Notes: generated by a model not told the origin, from the sequence alone. Shown: positions 1-5,918, numbered from the stretch's first letter. The stretch is 9,740 bases of DNA from Methanothrix sp. (GCA_028708055.1 JAQVZT010000081.1:1-9740), one strand, 5' to 3'. Program-made: numbers and translations.

Positions 1-86
1 TCGAAGTCGACCTTAGTCCATTCAGCAACGGCATTTGATCCGAGCGCAAAGACTCCGCTCGATCCAGATATCGCGTTTGATGCCAT
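1..86 (-). CDS. Partial gene at window edge, possible phage-type tail tube protein N-terminus
   Basis: Reading leftward from an ATG at 86-84, 28 codons stay open to the window edge. The protein begins MASNAISGSSGVFALGSNAV and continues AEWTKVDF. A Shine-Dalgarno sequence GAGGTG (97-92) lies 5 nt before the ATG, which supports this start. The N-terminus, with a short polar stretch, a Gly-containing strand and an 'xxVAEWxxxxF' element, resembles the first strands of phage-type tail tube or major tail proteins; this rests on pattern recognition over 28 residues only. If right, a provirus or tail-derived element lies left of the window and its gene runs away from the CRISPR array. The opposite strand is also open from 1 to the stop at 118-120, but has no start or signal. 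A real gene is fairly likely; the product is uncertain. Confidence 0.5.
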   Translation of the reverse strand, partial: MASNAISGSSGVFALGSNAVAEWTKVDF

Positions 87-112
87 TTCTACACCTCAAA
101 GTCATGACTTAT

Positions 113-127
113 TGGCCTGAAAGGCCA
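113..127. promoter_or_regulatory. 6-bp inverted repeat between the left gene and the first CRISPR repeat
   Basis: The sequence TGGCCT-GAA-AGGCCA is a perfect 6-bp inverted repeat with a 3-nt loop. It ends two bases before the first CRISPR repeat and begins 27 bp upstream of the start codon of the leftward gene. It could be an operator for that gene, a hairpin in an array transcript, or a site used by the acquisition machinery. Nothing in the sequence decides between these. Confidence 0.4.
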
Positions 128-128
128 T

Positions 129-1407
129 ATTTCCACGGCAAGAAAGTCGTGGCCCCATTGAAGCGTTTTTGCGCCCATGTCGCGTGCGTATTCGTGGCTA
201 TTTCCACGGCAAGAAAGTCGTGGCCCCATTGAAGCAGATGCATGTTGCTGGGAGGCTATGGCCCTTCTGAAAATTTCCACGGCAAGAAAGTCGTGGCCCC
301 ATTGAAGCGGCAATGTGAGACATTCCAAAAAAACGGATTTCCCAACATTTCCACGGCAAGAAAGTCGTGGCCCCATTGAAGCTAGTCGGGTTCTTCGCCA
401 TAAACACGAGACACGAGTTATTTCCACGGCAAGAAAGTCGTGGCCCCATTGAAGCGGATTAAAAAGTGTTGGTGCTATGAGAATGCCAAAATTGATTTCC
501 ACGGCAAGAAAGTCGTGGCCCCATTGAAGCGGTGAATCCCCTCTCCCTCATGATGCCCTGAGGACTCCATTTCCACGGCAAGAAAGTCGTGGCCCCATTG
601 AAGCCAATATGTGATCAAATGATAATATTTGTGCACTGATGATTTCCACGGCAAGAAAGTCGTGGCCCCATTGAAGCAAATCATCTGCCTCATTTATTAC
701 AATGGCTTCTACTGCATTTCCACGGCAAGAAAGTCGTGGCCCCATTGAAGCTAAGATCTTGCCGATTTCCGCGAACGTCATGGCCTGGATTTCCACGGCA
801 AGAAAGTCGTGGCCCCATTGAAGCTCTGCCGCCTTCTGGAATCTGGCAATTTCATCCATATTTCCACGGCAAGAAAGTCGTGGCCCCATTGAAGCTGCCA
901 TCGAGGGCGTCAGGCTGTAGCTGGTGGTATCATTTCCACGGCAAGAAAGTCGTGGCCCCATTGAAGCTTGTTACCCATCTACAGTTATTTGGTTCATAGT
1001 TTCCTATTTCCACGGCAAGAAAGTCGTGGCCCCATTGAAGCCCGAAAAGTTCCTGCTGCGCAGTTCGCGGAAGTCATTGCATTTCCACGGCAAGAAAGTC
1101 GTGGCCCCATTGAAGCTTTAACTTCCTTACCATATCCGCCCTATGGATAGCATTTCCACGGCAAGAAAGTCGTGGCCCCATTGAAGCGGATATTACTTCG
1201 TTATTTTCATCTTCCAATTTATCATTTCCACGGCAAGAAAGTCGTGGCCCCATTGAAGCAGGACATATTTGTCGATCATTTAAGCCTCGCTCTGCTATTT
1301 CCACGGCAAGAAAGTCGTGGCCCCATTGAAGCAAGGTTGGCCACCACGGCAGCTCCTCCTCAACGGGCTCTATTTCCACGGCCGAAAAGTAATAGCCCCA
1401 TTGAGGC
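129..1407 (+). CRISPR. CRISPR array, 18 repeats and 17 spacers, type I-G-like repeat
   Basis: Seventeen identical 36-bp repeats start at 129, 200, 273, 347, 420, 495, 569, 642, 716, 789, 860, 932, 1006, 1081, 1152, 1224 and 1297. An eighteenth at 1372-1407 is decayed, with 7 mismatches. Each repeat is built as ATTT, a 7-nt arm CCACGGC, a 6-nt loop, the arm GTCGTGG (one G-U pair), CCCC, and the 8-nt end ATTGAAGC. The 17 spacers are all different and 35-39 bp long (35,37,38,37,39,38,37,38,37,35,36,38,39,35,36,37,39). Read on the plus strand, ATTGAAGC sits where many type I systems have the 8-nt crRNA 5' handle after Cas6 cleavage below the hairpin, and the decayed repeat is at the right, as expected of a trailer end. 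Both favour rightward transcription. Against it, only 42 bp separate the first repeat from a divergent gene, and a TATA-like box right of the array could drive leftward transcription. The array itself is certain; the orientation is tentative. Confidence 0.98.
1372..1407 (+). repeat. Decayed terminal repeat of the CRISPR array
   Basis: This copy keeps the full 36-bp length and the 39-bp distance from the previous repeat but has 7 substitutions. Six fall in the loop or right stem arm (positions 12, 13, 14, 20, 21 and 23) and one in the 3' end (GAGGC for GAAGC). The right arm becomes GTAATAG, so the hairpin cannot form, and processing at this repeat is probably lost. Decay at one end usually marks the oldest (trailer) end. 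Confidence 0.93.
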
Positions 1408-1469
1408 GAAGCGTGCGCCTCAGCGGTAGAATTGCCCACGCATAAGGAAACAACCAAATAGCTTGCCAG

Positions 1470-1477
1470 TTTATATC
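1470..1477 (-). promoter_or_regulatory. TATA-like box that could drive leftward transcription into the array
   Basis: TTTATATC on the plus strand reads GATATAAA on the minus strand. For the rightward gene at 1489 it is badly placed: a start site 25 nt downstream would fall inside the coding region. For leftward transcription the start would be near 1448, giving about 40 nt of leader RNA before the decayed repeat at 1407. This is a possible array promoter, but it conflicts with the orientation suggested by the repeat ends. Confidence 0.3.
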
Positions 1478-1488
1478 AAGGGTTGACT

Positions 1489-2037
1489 ATGAAGCTTAAG
1501 ATCAAGATTGCAGGCCCAAAAGTCCATGATGTAGGTTATCGTGTATTTCTGCTCAAGCATGCCATGAACATGGCTTTACCTGGCCTCTCAACCTACAAAT
1601 GGGATGAAGACGGCCAGCAAGAGGTTATAGCTCTGGTAAAAGGAGATGAAGCCCGAGTCAAAGCATTTCTTAAGGCAATTGAAAAGAGCAAGCCGGAGAT
1701 GGCCGAAGTTTCTAAGATAACCTCAGAGCCATTCGACGGCGAAGTTGGGCGAACCAGTGAAGTAGCCATGTTTTGCTCATTCGCTCAACTGGATAAGGCT
1801 ATTCCGTCGCCCCTCGATATGAGGGACGATCTCAAGGTCGTGAGGAAGAATACCGATATGATCCCTCAGATGAGTGGGGATCTCAAAGAGATGAAAGGCG
1901 ATATCAAAGAGATGAAGGGCGACGTCAAAGCCGTGCGGAAAACTGCTGATGCAACATTTGAAGAGATCAAGGGCCAGAGGGAAGACAACCAACCCGGCTA
2001 CGGCATGAGTATGCAGCAAGTGCGTGCCGACATCTGA
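1489..2037 (+). CDS. Acylphosphatase-fold protein lacking the catalytic Asn, with C-terminal coiled coil
   Basis: The product has 182 residues. Residues 1-86 follow the acylphosphatase fold: a first strand KLKIKIAG, the loop KVHDVGYR matching the family's VQGVGFR phosphate loop with the catalytic Arg (R18) kept, a helix, and an 'EDGQQEVIALVKGDEARVKAFL' type strand-helix unit near 39-61. The catalytic Asn of the family, normally four residues before the DG turn, is Trp here (W38), so hydrolysis of acyl phosphates is doubtful and a ligand- or protein-binding role is more likely. Residues 112-165 form a predicted coiled coil, with three tandem heptads GDLKEMK, GDIKEMK and GDVKAVR at 130-150. ATG 1489 is preferred over the in-frame TTG at 1483 because AAGGG lies 6 nt upstream. 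The gene sits between the CRISPR array and a solo repeat, but no direct link to CRISPR function is visible. The fold assignment is good; the role is unknown. Confidence 0.85.
   Translation: MKLKIKIAGPKVHDVGYRVFLLKHAMNMALPGLSTYKWDEDGQQEVIALVKGDEARVKAFLKAIEKSKPEMAEVSKITSEPFDGEVGRTSEVAMFCSFAQLDKAIPSPLDMRDDLKVVRKNTDMIPQMSGDLKEMKGDIKEMKGDVKAVRKTADATFEEIKGQREDNQPGYGMSMQQVRADI
1876..1938 (+). repeat. Three 21-bp in-frame tandem repeats encoding coiled-coil heptads
   Basis: Three successive 21-bp units each encode a heptad GD(L/I/V)K(E/A)(M/V)(K/R). The first two are nearly identical at DNA level. They look like recent slippage-type duplications that lengthened the coiled coil of the acylphosphatase-like protein. 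Confidence 0.75.
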
Positions 2038-2091
2038 GCCATAAAAGAAAGATTGGGAATGCTCTAGGCTCGATAAATCCGTTTTCGCCCA

Positions 2092-2127
2092 ATTTTCGGG
2101 GCTGAAAAGTCGTGCCCCCATTGAAGC
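2092..2127 (+). repeat. Solo degenerate CRISPR repeat downstream of the acylphosphatase-like gene
   Basis: This 36-bp sequence matches the array repeat at 29 of 36 positions without gaps. The mismatches are at positions 5, 7, 8, 12, 13, 14 and 24. The terminal 12 bases CCCCATTGAAGC are intact. It shares GAAAAGT with the decayed repeat at 1372-1407. The compensating changes CGGGGC and GTCGTGC weaken the original stem. No partner repeat lies at the expected spacer distance on either side. It lies 684 bp beyond the array, in the same orientation, with the 1489-2037 gene between. Confidence 0.9.
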
Positions 2128-2397
2128 AAGCTCCGAAAAAATGATGTGGATGAGACTAACTGCTGAGGTGGCTATTGCATTTGTCGCATGATACCGTCTC
2201 GGCACATGTAGAATAATTCGTATCAGTGGACCCTGCAATCCCTGGCCACTTGCATCCTGTAAGCACGTTTTCCTCGGTCGAACCCCTTACTACAACAATC
2301 ATCTGTGGCTTTTTCCATTTCGTCTTCAACCATCATCCCCTCTCACATCTTACGTCCATATGCTATATGATCATTATCATTCTAATCATTGACGCCT
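2128..2397. other. Non-coding stretch between two solo repeats
   Basis: No credible gene is visible on either strand: the open frames lack Shine-Dalgarno sites and have atypical composition. The right part (about 2350-2395) is AT-rich with repeated ATCATT words. No further repeat copy could be recognised by eye at the roughly 73-bp array period. Confidence 0.5.
2362..2370 (+). promoter_or_regulatory. TATA-like box ahead of the second solo repeat
   Basis: GCTATATGA lies in an AT-rich stretch about 30 bp before the solo repeat at 2398. A start site 25 nt downstream would be near 2391, just before the repeat, so it could produce a short crRNA-like transcript. Distance and composition fit an archaeal promoter, but the match to the TATA consensus is moderate. 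Confidence 0.35.
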
Positions 2398-2432
2398 ATT
2401 TCCACGGTTGAAAGCCGTTTTCCCAATGAAGC
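2398..2432 (+). repeat. Second solo degenerate CRISPR repeat, upstream of cas4-cas1
   Basis: The first ten bases ATTTCCACGG equal the array repeat, then come a 1-bp deletion and scattered changes, and it ends AATGAAGC against ATTGAAGC. Length is 35 bp. A shorter stem ACGG/CCGT is kept with a 7-nt loop, so a small hairpin may still form. Orientation is the same as the array. Confidence 0.82.
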
Positions 2433-2461
2433 GAAATCAGAGACGAAACAAATCAATGCCA

Positions 2462-2488
2462 TAGAAAAGTCCGGGAACATCATGAAGC
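2462..2488 (+). repeat. Possible third, partial CRISPR repeat relic
   Basis: The stretch contains GAAAAGTC followed by CATCATGAAGC, resembling the right two-thirds of the repeat (GAAAGTC, then CATTGAAGC) with small insertions. GAAAAGT is also the variant seen in the copies at 1372 and 2092. The left part of the repeat is not recognisable and the gap from the previous copy is about 30 bp at most. It is weak and could be chance. Confidence 0.3.
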
Positions 2489-2619
2489 AATTGCAGATAC
2501 ATAGAGCATCTAGACTGTAGCAAGATCTGTAATCCGGCCGGCTATTAATTTTCTGCTGAGTTAAGTACGGTCAAACATATTCGTTTAAGAATTTGTGTTA
2601 ATTGATCAGAAATAAATAG
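2489..2619. other. AT-rich non-coding region upstream of the cas operon
   Basis: No gene is visible. The region becomes progressively AT-rich toward the cas promoter, as usual for archaeal upstream regions. Confidence 0.5.
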
Positions 2620-2656
2620 CTTTATAAATCACAACTACTATTATTATTACGGTGAG
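2620..2656 (+). promoter_or_regulatory. Promoter and ribosome binding site of cas4-cas1
   Basis: CTTTATAAAT (2620-2629) is a good archaeal TATA box. A start site 25 nt downstream would be around 2649-2651, giving a 5' leader of about 10 nt. That leader contains GGTGAG (2651-2656), complementary to the 3' end of archaeal 16S rRNA, 3 nt before the TTG start. This spacing suits GGTGA-type sites, which pair with the inner part of the anti-Shine-Dalgarno sequence. Confidence 0.7.
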
Positions 2657-2659
2657 TCC

Positions 2660-4483
2660 TTGAATCCCGAAGCCCAAGAGCACAATCGAGATCTTCCAGA
2701 GCTGATTCCTGCCCGAATGCTCAACGAGTTCGCCTACTGCCCGCGTCTATGCTATATCGAATGGGTGCAGGGAGAATTCCAGGACAGCGCTGATACGGTT
2801 GACGGCAGATTCCAGCACCGTCGGGTGGATGTCGGCTCTGGTGGGCCTTCTCAGGACTATGAGACCTTTCATGCTCGATCGGTCTACCTGACCGGCGCGG
2901 GCATCACCTGCCGAATAGATCTTCTGGAGGGCGACGGAGGCCATGCTACGCCGGTGGACTACAAACGTGGGGTAGCTCCCGATATTCCGGAGGGCGCCTA
3001 CGAGCCGGAGAGGGTGCAGCTCTGCGCCCAGGGGCTGGTGCTGAGGGAAAACGGCTTTGCCTGCGATCAGGGCGTCGTCTATTTTGTCAAATCAAAGAAG
3101 AGGGTGACCATCCTCTTTGATGATGCCCTGGTGAGAAGAACCCAGGATATCATCTCTGCGCTGCGGGCGGCTGCGGGATCCTCGGAGATTCCGCCTCCTT
3201 TGCAGCACAGCCCCAAGTGCAACCGCTGCTCTCTGGCCGGCATATGCCTGCCCGATGAGGTCACGCTGCTCAGAGAGATGCAGGCAGATGATAAGAGACT
3301 GGTGGGCGCAAATGAGCAGGACGAGGACGGAGACGTGGGCAGGAACGGAGACAGGGATTGTGTCGGGATCGAGACCGAGCCCGTTGTTGAGACTGTGACC
3401 GAAACCGTGACTGAGACCGTGACCGGGAAAAATGGTCCCTCCGCTCGGGGTTTAAATCGGGTCAGGAGGCTTCTTCCATCTGACGATGACGCCAAACCGG
3501 TTTACGTGGTAGGTCGGGCAAACACAGTCCGCAAGAGGGAAGAGCGCCTGGAGATATGGTCACAGGACGGCAAGGTCAGCGAGCCCAAGCTGAGAGAGAT
3601 CTCCATGCTCTCCCTCTATGGCGGAGTGGAGATAACCACCCCGGCAATGGTGGAGCTGATGCAAAGAGGTGTGCCTGTCCTCCACTTCACTCATGGCGGC
3701 TGGTTTCAGGGTATCTGCCAGGGAACGACCCACAAGAATGTTGAGCTGAGGGTGCGTCAGTTTCAGTGTGCATCGGACCCGAAGAGATCGCTGCTTCTGG
3801 CCAGAAAGGTCGTAGCTGGAAAGATCAAGAACTGCCGGACTCTGTTGCGCCGCAACAATCCCGGTGTCGGTGTGGATTCTCTTGCTCTACTGGCAAAGCT
3901 GGCCGACCAGGCGCAAGAGTCTTTAGCCAGCGAAAGCCTCCTGGGCATCGAGGGAGCCGCAGCGGAATGCTATTTTTCCCAGTTTGGCGGCATGCTGAAG
4001 TCAGGCGGAACGGACTTTTCATTTGCAGATCGAAACCGCAGGCCTCCGAAGGATCCGGTGAATGCCGTTCTCTCTTACCTCTATGGCATTTTGGTCAAAG
4101 ATCTCTTTGTCACCCTCCTTGCAGTTGGATTTGACCCCTATCTCGGATTCTATCACCGGCCCAGATACGGCAGGCCAGCCCTGGCTCTGGATATGATGGA
4201 GGAGTTTCGACCCCTGATTGCTGATTCCGTGGCGATAAACCTCTTTAACAATGGGGAGATTGACAAAGGCGACTTCATCAAGACCCGTGCTGGCGTCTCT
4301 CTCTCATCAGGCGGAAAGAAGGCTGTGGTGGCAGGCTACGAACGCCGCATGGAGACCGAGATCGTCCATCCTATATTCGGCTATAAAGCCAGCTACCGAA
4401 GAGTGCTGGAGGTGCAGAGCCGCCTCCTGGCGCGCGCCATCTCTGGCGAGATCGAGCAGTATCCTCCTTTCCTGACCAGGTAG
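2660..4483 (+). CDS. cas4-cas1: Cas4-Cas1 fusion, CRISPR spacer-acquisition integrase with PAM-processing nuclease
   Basis: The product has 607 residues. Residues 17-200 are Cas4, a RecB-like nuclease with a 4Fe-4S cluster: IPARMLNEFAYCPR with C27, H53, D87 in CRIDLLE, D100 and K102 in VDYKRG, Q120/Q124, and the cluster cysteines C187, C190 and C196. Residues 278-607 are Cas1: GRANTVRKR start, E431 in GIEGAAAECYF, H499 in GFYHRPR, and D511/E514 in LALDMMEEFRP, the metal-binding residues of the integrase. Both domains look intact. The linker (about 201-277) is acidic and contains three ETVT units. Cas4 trims prespacers and selects the PAM; Cas1 with Cas2 integrates them. Such fusions typify type I-G (I-U) loci, and also occur in type V-B. 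The TTG start is chosen from the GGTGAG site and because the next Met (residue 20) lies inside the conserved Cas4 N-terminus. cas2 follows after 5 bp. Confidence 0.97.
   Translation: MNPEAQEHNRDLPELIPARMLNEFAYCPRLCYIEWVQGEFQDSADTVDGRFQHRRVDVGSGGPSQDYETFHARSVYLTGAGITCRIDLLEGDGGHATPVDYKRGVAPDIPEGAYEPERVQLCAQGLVLRENGFACDQGVVYFVKSKKRVTILFDDALVRRTQDIISALRAAAGSSEIPPPLQHSPKCNRCSLAGICLPDEVTLLREMQADDKRLVGANEQDEDGDVGRNGDRDCVGIETEPVVETVTETVTETVTGKNGPSARGLNRVRRLLPSDDDAKPVYVVGRANTVRKREERLEIWSQDGKVSEPKLREISMLSLYGGVEITTPAMVELMQRGVPVLHFTHGGWFQGICQGTTHKNVELRVRQFQCASDPKRSLLLARKVVAGKIKNCRTLLRRNNPGVGVDSLALLAKLADQAQESLASESLLGIEGAAAECYFSQFGGMLKSGGTDFSFADRNRRPPKDPVNAVLSYLYGILVKDLFVTLLAVGFDPYLGFYHRPRYGRPALALDMMEEFRPLIADSVAINLFNNGEIDKGDFIKTRAGVSLSSGGKKAVVAGYERRMETEIVHPIFGYKASYRRVLEVQSRLLARAISGEIEQYPPFLTR
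3389..3424 (+). repeat. Three 12-bp tandem repeats encoding ETVT in the Cas4-Cas1 linker
   Basis: Three 12-bp units (GAGACTGTGACC and near copies) encode residues 244-255 as ETVT three times. They sit in the flexible linker between nuclease and integrase and look like a slippage-prone tract that sets linker length. Confidence 0.85.
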
Positions 4484-4488
4484 ATAGC

Positions 4489-4785
4489 ATGGGCCAACAG
4501 AAATGCTACGTGGTCAGCTACGATATAATGGACCCAAAGCGCCTGCATCAGGTCCATAAAACAATGAAGGGCTTTGGAGATCCGGTACACTACTCAGTCT
4601 TTCGCTGCCTTCTTTCCGCGAAAGGAAAGGCAGAGCTTGTCGCGGCCCTGGCTGGACTCATTAAACACGATGAAGACCGCATAATGATCGTGGACCTGGG
4701 ACCCCTGGACGGCAGAGCTGAGGATCGGATAGAATTCATGGGCGTCCATCCCTTGGAAATGCAAAGCAGGACCGTAGTGATCTAG
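4489..4785 (+). CDS. cas2: Cas2, structural partner of Cas1 in spacer integration
   Basis: The product has 98 residues and a ferredoxin-like Cas2 fold: first strand CYVVSYDI with the conserved Asp D12, a helix beginning DPKRLHQVHKTMKGFG, and HYSVFRC as the second strand. IMIVDLGP gives a further strand. Length is normal for Cas2. Cas2 dimers bridge two Cas1 dimers and hold the prespacer. It starts 5 bp after the cas4-cas1 stop, so the two are surely cotranscribed and probably translationally coupled. No clear separate promoter is seen. It is the last gene of the acquisition operon; no cas effector follows. Confidence 0.95.
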   Translation: MGQQKCYVVSYDIMDPKRLHQVHKTMKGFGDPVHYSVFRCLLSAKGKAELVAALAGLIKHDEDRIMIVDLGPLDGRAEDRIEFMGVHPLEMQSRTVVI

Positions 4786-4830
4786 ATCTTCTCTGTCAGC
4801 AGTCCAATTCTGAGGCATTTGGGTGCCAGT

Positions 4831-4853
4831 AGGTGCAAGTGCAGTTAGCACCT
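4831..4853 (+). terminator. Small inverted repeat after cas2, possible 3' hairpin
   Basis: AGGTGC (4831-4836) and GCACCT (4848-4853) form a 6-bp stem with an 11-nt loop, 46 bp after the cas2 stop. No long T tract follows. It could mark the 3' end of the cas transcript, but the evidence is thin. Confidence 0.3.
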
Positions 4854-4868
4854 GTAACCATTGCCTAA

Positions 4869-4879
4869 AGCTTTTAATC
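4869..4879 (+). promoter_or_regulatory. TATA-like box for the 337-residue gene
   Basis: AGCTTTTAATC lies about 30 bp before the ATG at 4905. A start site 25-28 nt downstream would fall at or next to the start codon, suggesting a leaderless mRNA. No Shine-Dalgarno sequence is visible before the ATG, which fits. Confidence 0.45.
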
Positions 4880-4904
4880 CTGCCCAACCATTTACATTGA
4901 TACT

Positions 4905-5918
4905 ATGTTATATCTGGGAGAGTATGACGAAGAGACGGCCAAAGATATCAAATACTATCTTGATGAAGCCGACCTCAAGGTGGAGACCAGATCCTGCCTG
5001 GTAATGGATTCTGATACTACTTTTACCATCAAGGACAAGCTGAGCGCCATAAAGGAGCTGATGAAAGAGAGCAGCGAACAGTACGAACGCTACATTTCCG
5101 TACTGAAGAGCGTTCTTTCCAGGGCGACGCCCGAGAATTTCGATGAGATTTTCTTAAAAGAGCTGGACCCGGAAATGGTAAAAACGAGAGACAAAATCAT
5201 AGCGCTCTCCAAATCGCACGGATTGCAGGATGAGGCATCTCAGGGCCAGGTGGCAGTGAATCAAGAACCGTCAAACCAGGAGTCTCAGGATCAGAAATCC
5301 CAGAATCAGGAAGCCGTAGATCTGGAATCTAAGGATCATGAAGCCCATGATCTGGACGGTCCAACCCCGGAGAGAGAAGAGGCCCTTAAATTCATCAAGG
5401 ATCAGTGGCTGGACAATGCCCTCAGCATATCGAAAGCCCGCTCTTTTGCCCGGATGGTCTTTGATCTGAACGGGATAACGATTGGCGAGCCGGTTGACAA
5501 TAAGCTGGACGATCCGGTAATTGAGATAACAATTGATCCGGATGACTTTGAGACCCGTCCGGAGCAGGCAAAATGCAACATCGATTTTTATCTGGATAAG
5601 ACCGTTGTCATCTTTGTCGATGAGTTTACCACTCCCCTTGCCAGCGATCTGGATGATGAGTTTTGGGATGAGTATCCTTCAGAAGCCCAGCGTCTCAAGT
5701 CCCTGGGATTGCTGATCGAGAAGCTGGCATTGTCGCCTTCTTCCCGCAAGATGGATATTGCAGAGTTTGTCGAGGAATGCAACATGTCTCTGGAGGATGA
5801 GGGCAGCGTCCTGAACGTATATGGCGAAGATGTGGCTGAAGATCTGGCCAGGACTCTGGAGAAGGGCGGCGTTCTGAAGCGAAAGGGCGACAAGATCAAG
5901 TGGAAGACCGGCAGTTGA
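4905..5918 (+). CDS. Uncharacterised acidic protein with Gln/Glu-rich linker and winged-helix-like C-terminus
   Basis: I do not recognise a family for this 337-residue protein. Residues 1-35 (MLYLGEYDEETAKDIKYYLD onward) look like a small alpha/beta unit, and 40-105 is mostly helical and charged. Residues 111-152 form a low-complexity linker rich in NQE, SQ and DLE words, which suggests two separable modules. Residues 155-260 include a helix with SISKARSFARMVFDLNG and acidic strands (VIEITIDPDDF, TVVIFVDEF). Residues 280-335 (MDIAEFVEEC, then EDLARTLEKGGVLKRKGDKI and KWK) could be a winged helix. No signal peptide or membrane segment is present, so it is probably cytoplasmic. It lies 119 bp after cas2 with its own TATA-like box, so operon membership is unlikely and a CRISPR role is unsupported. 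Confidence 0.85.
   Translation: MLYLGEYDEETAKDIKYYLDEADLKVETRSCLVMDSDTTFTIKDKLSAIKELMKESSEQYERYISVLKSVLSRATPENFDEIFLKELDPEMVKTRDKIIALSKSHGLQDEASQGQVAVNQEPSNQESQDQKSQNQEAVDLESKDHEAHDLDGPTPEREEALKFIKDQWLDNALSISKARSFARMVFDLNGITIGEPVDNKLDDPVIEITIDPDDFETRPEQAKCNIDFYLDKTVVIFVDEFTTPLASDLDDEFWDEYPSEAQRLKSLGLLIEKLALSPSSRKMDIAEFVEECNMSLEDEGSVLNVYGEDVAEDLARTLEKGGVLKRKGDKIKWKTGS

Noticed and set aside
85..116. A further degenerate CRISPR repeat left of the array (ATTTCTAC, AAAGTC, ATTG match in order)
   Set aside because: Only about 21 of 34 positions agree after gaps, it would leave no full spacer before the first repeat, and it overlaps the ribosome site and start codon of the leftward gene. Probably chance.
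89..1457. Long open frames on both strands through the CRISPR array containing repeated peptides such as MGPRLSCRGN and FHGKKVVAPLK
   Set aside because: They are translations of the repeats and spacers, not genes; no coding signals independent of the array exist.
1777..2238. A 153-codon leftward open frame over the end of the acylphosphatase-like gene
   Set aside because: It is antisense to a better supported gene with a Shine-Dalgarno site and clear fold, and it runs through a solo CRISPR repeat.
2226..2411. A 61-codon rightward open frame between the solo repeats
   Set aside because: It begins in non-coding sequence, has no ribosome site or promoter, is His/Ile-rich by composition and ends inside the CRISPR repeat.
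3079..3495. Leftward frame with repeated TVSV peptides antisense to cas4-cas1
   Set aside because: It is the shadow of the ETVT tandem repeat in the Cas4-Cas1 linker.
2660..4785. Assignment of the locus to type V-B on the basis of the Cas4-Cas1 fusion
   Set aside because: No cas12b is present, the organism is archaeal and the repeat ends in the type I-like ATTGAAGC; type I-G is the better reading, though not proven without effectors.
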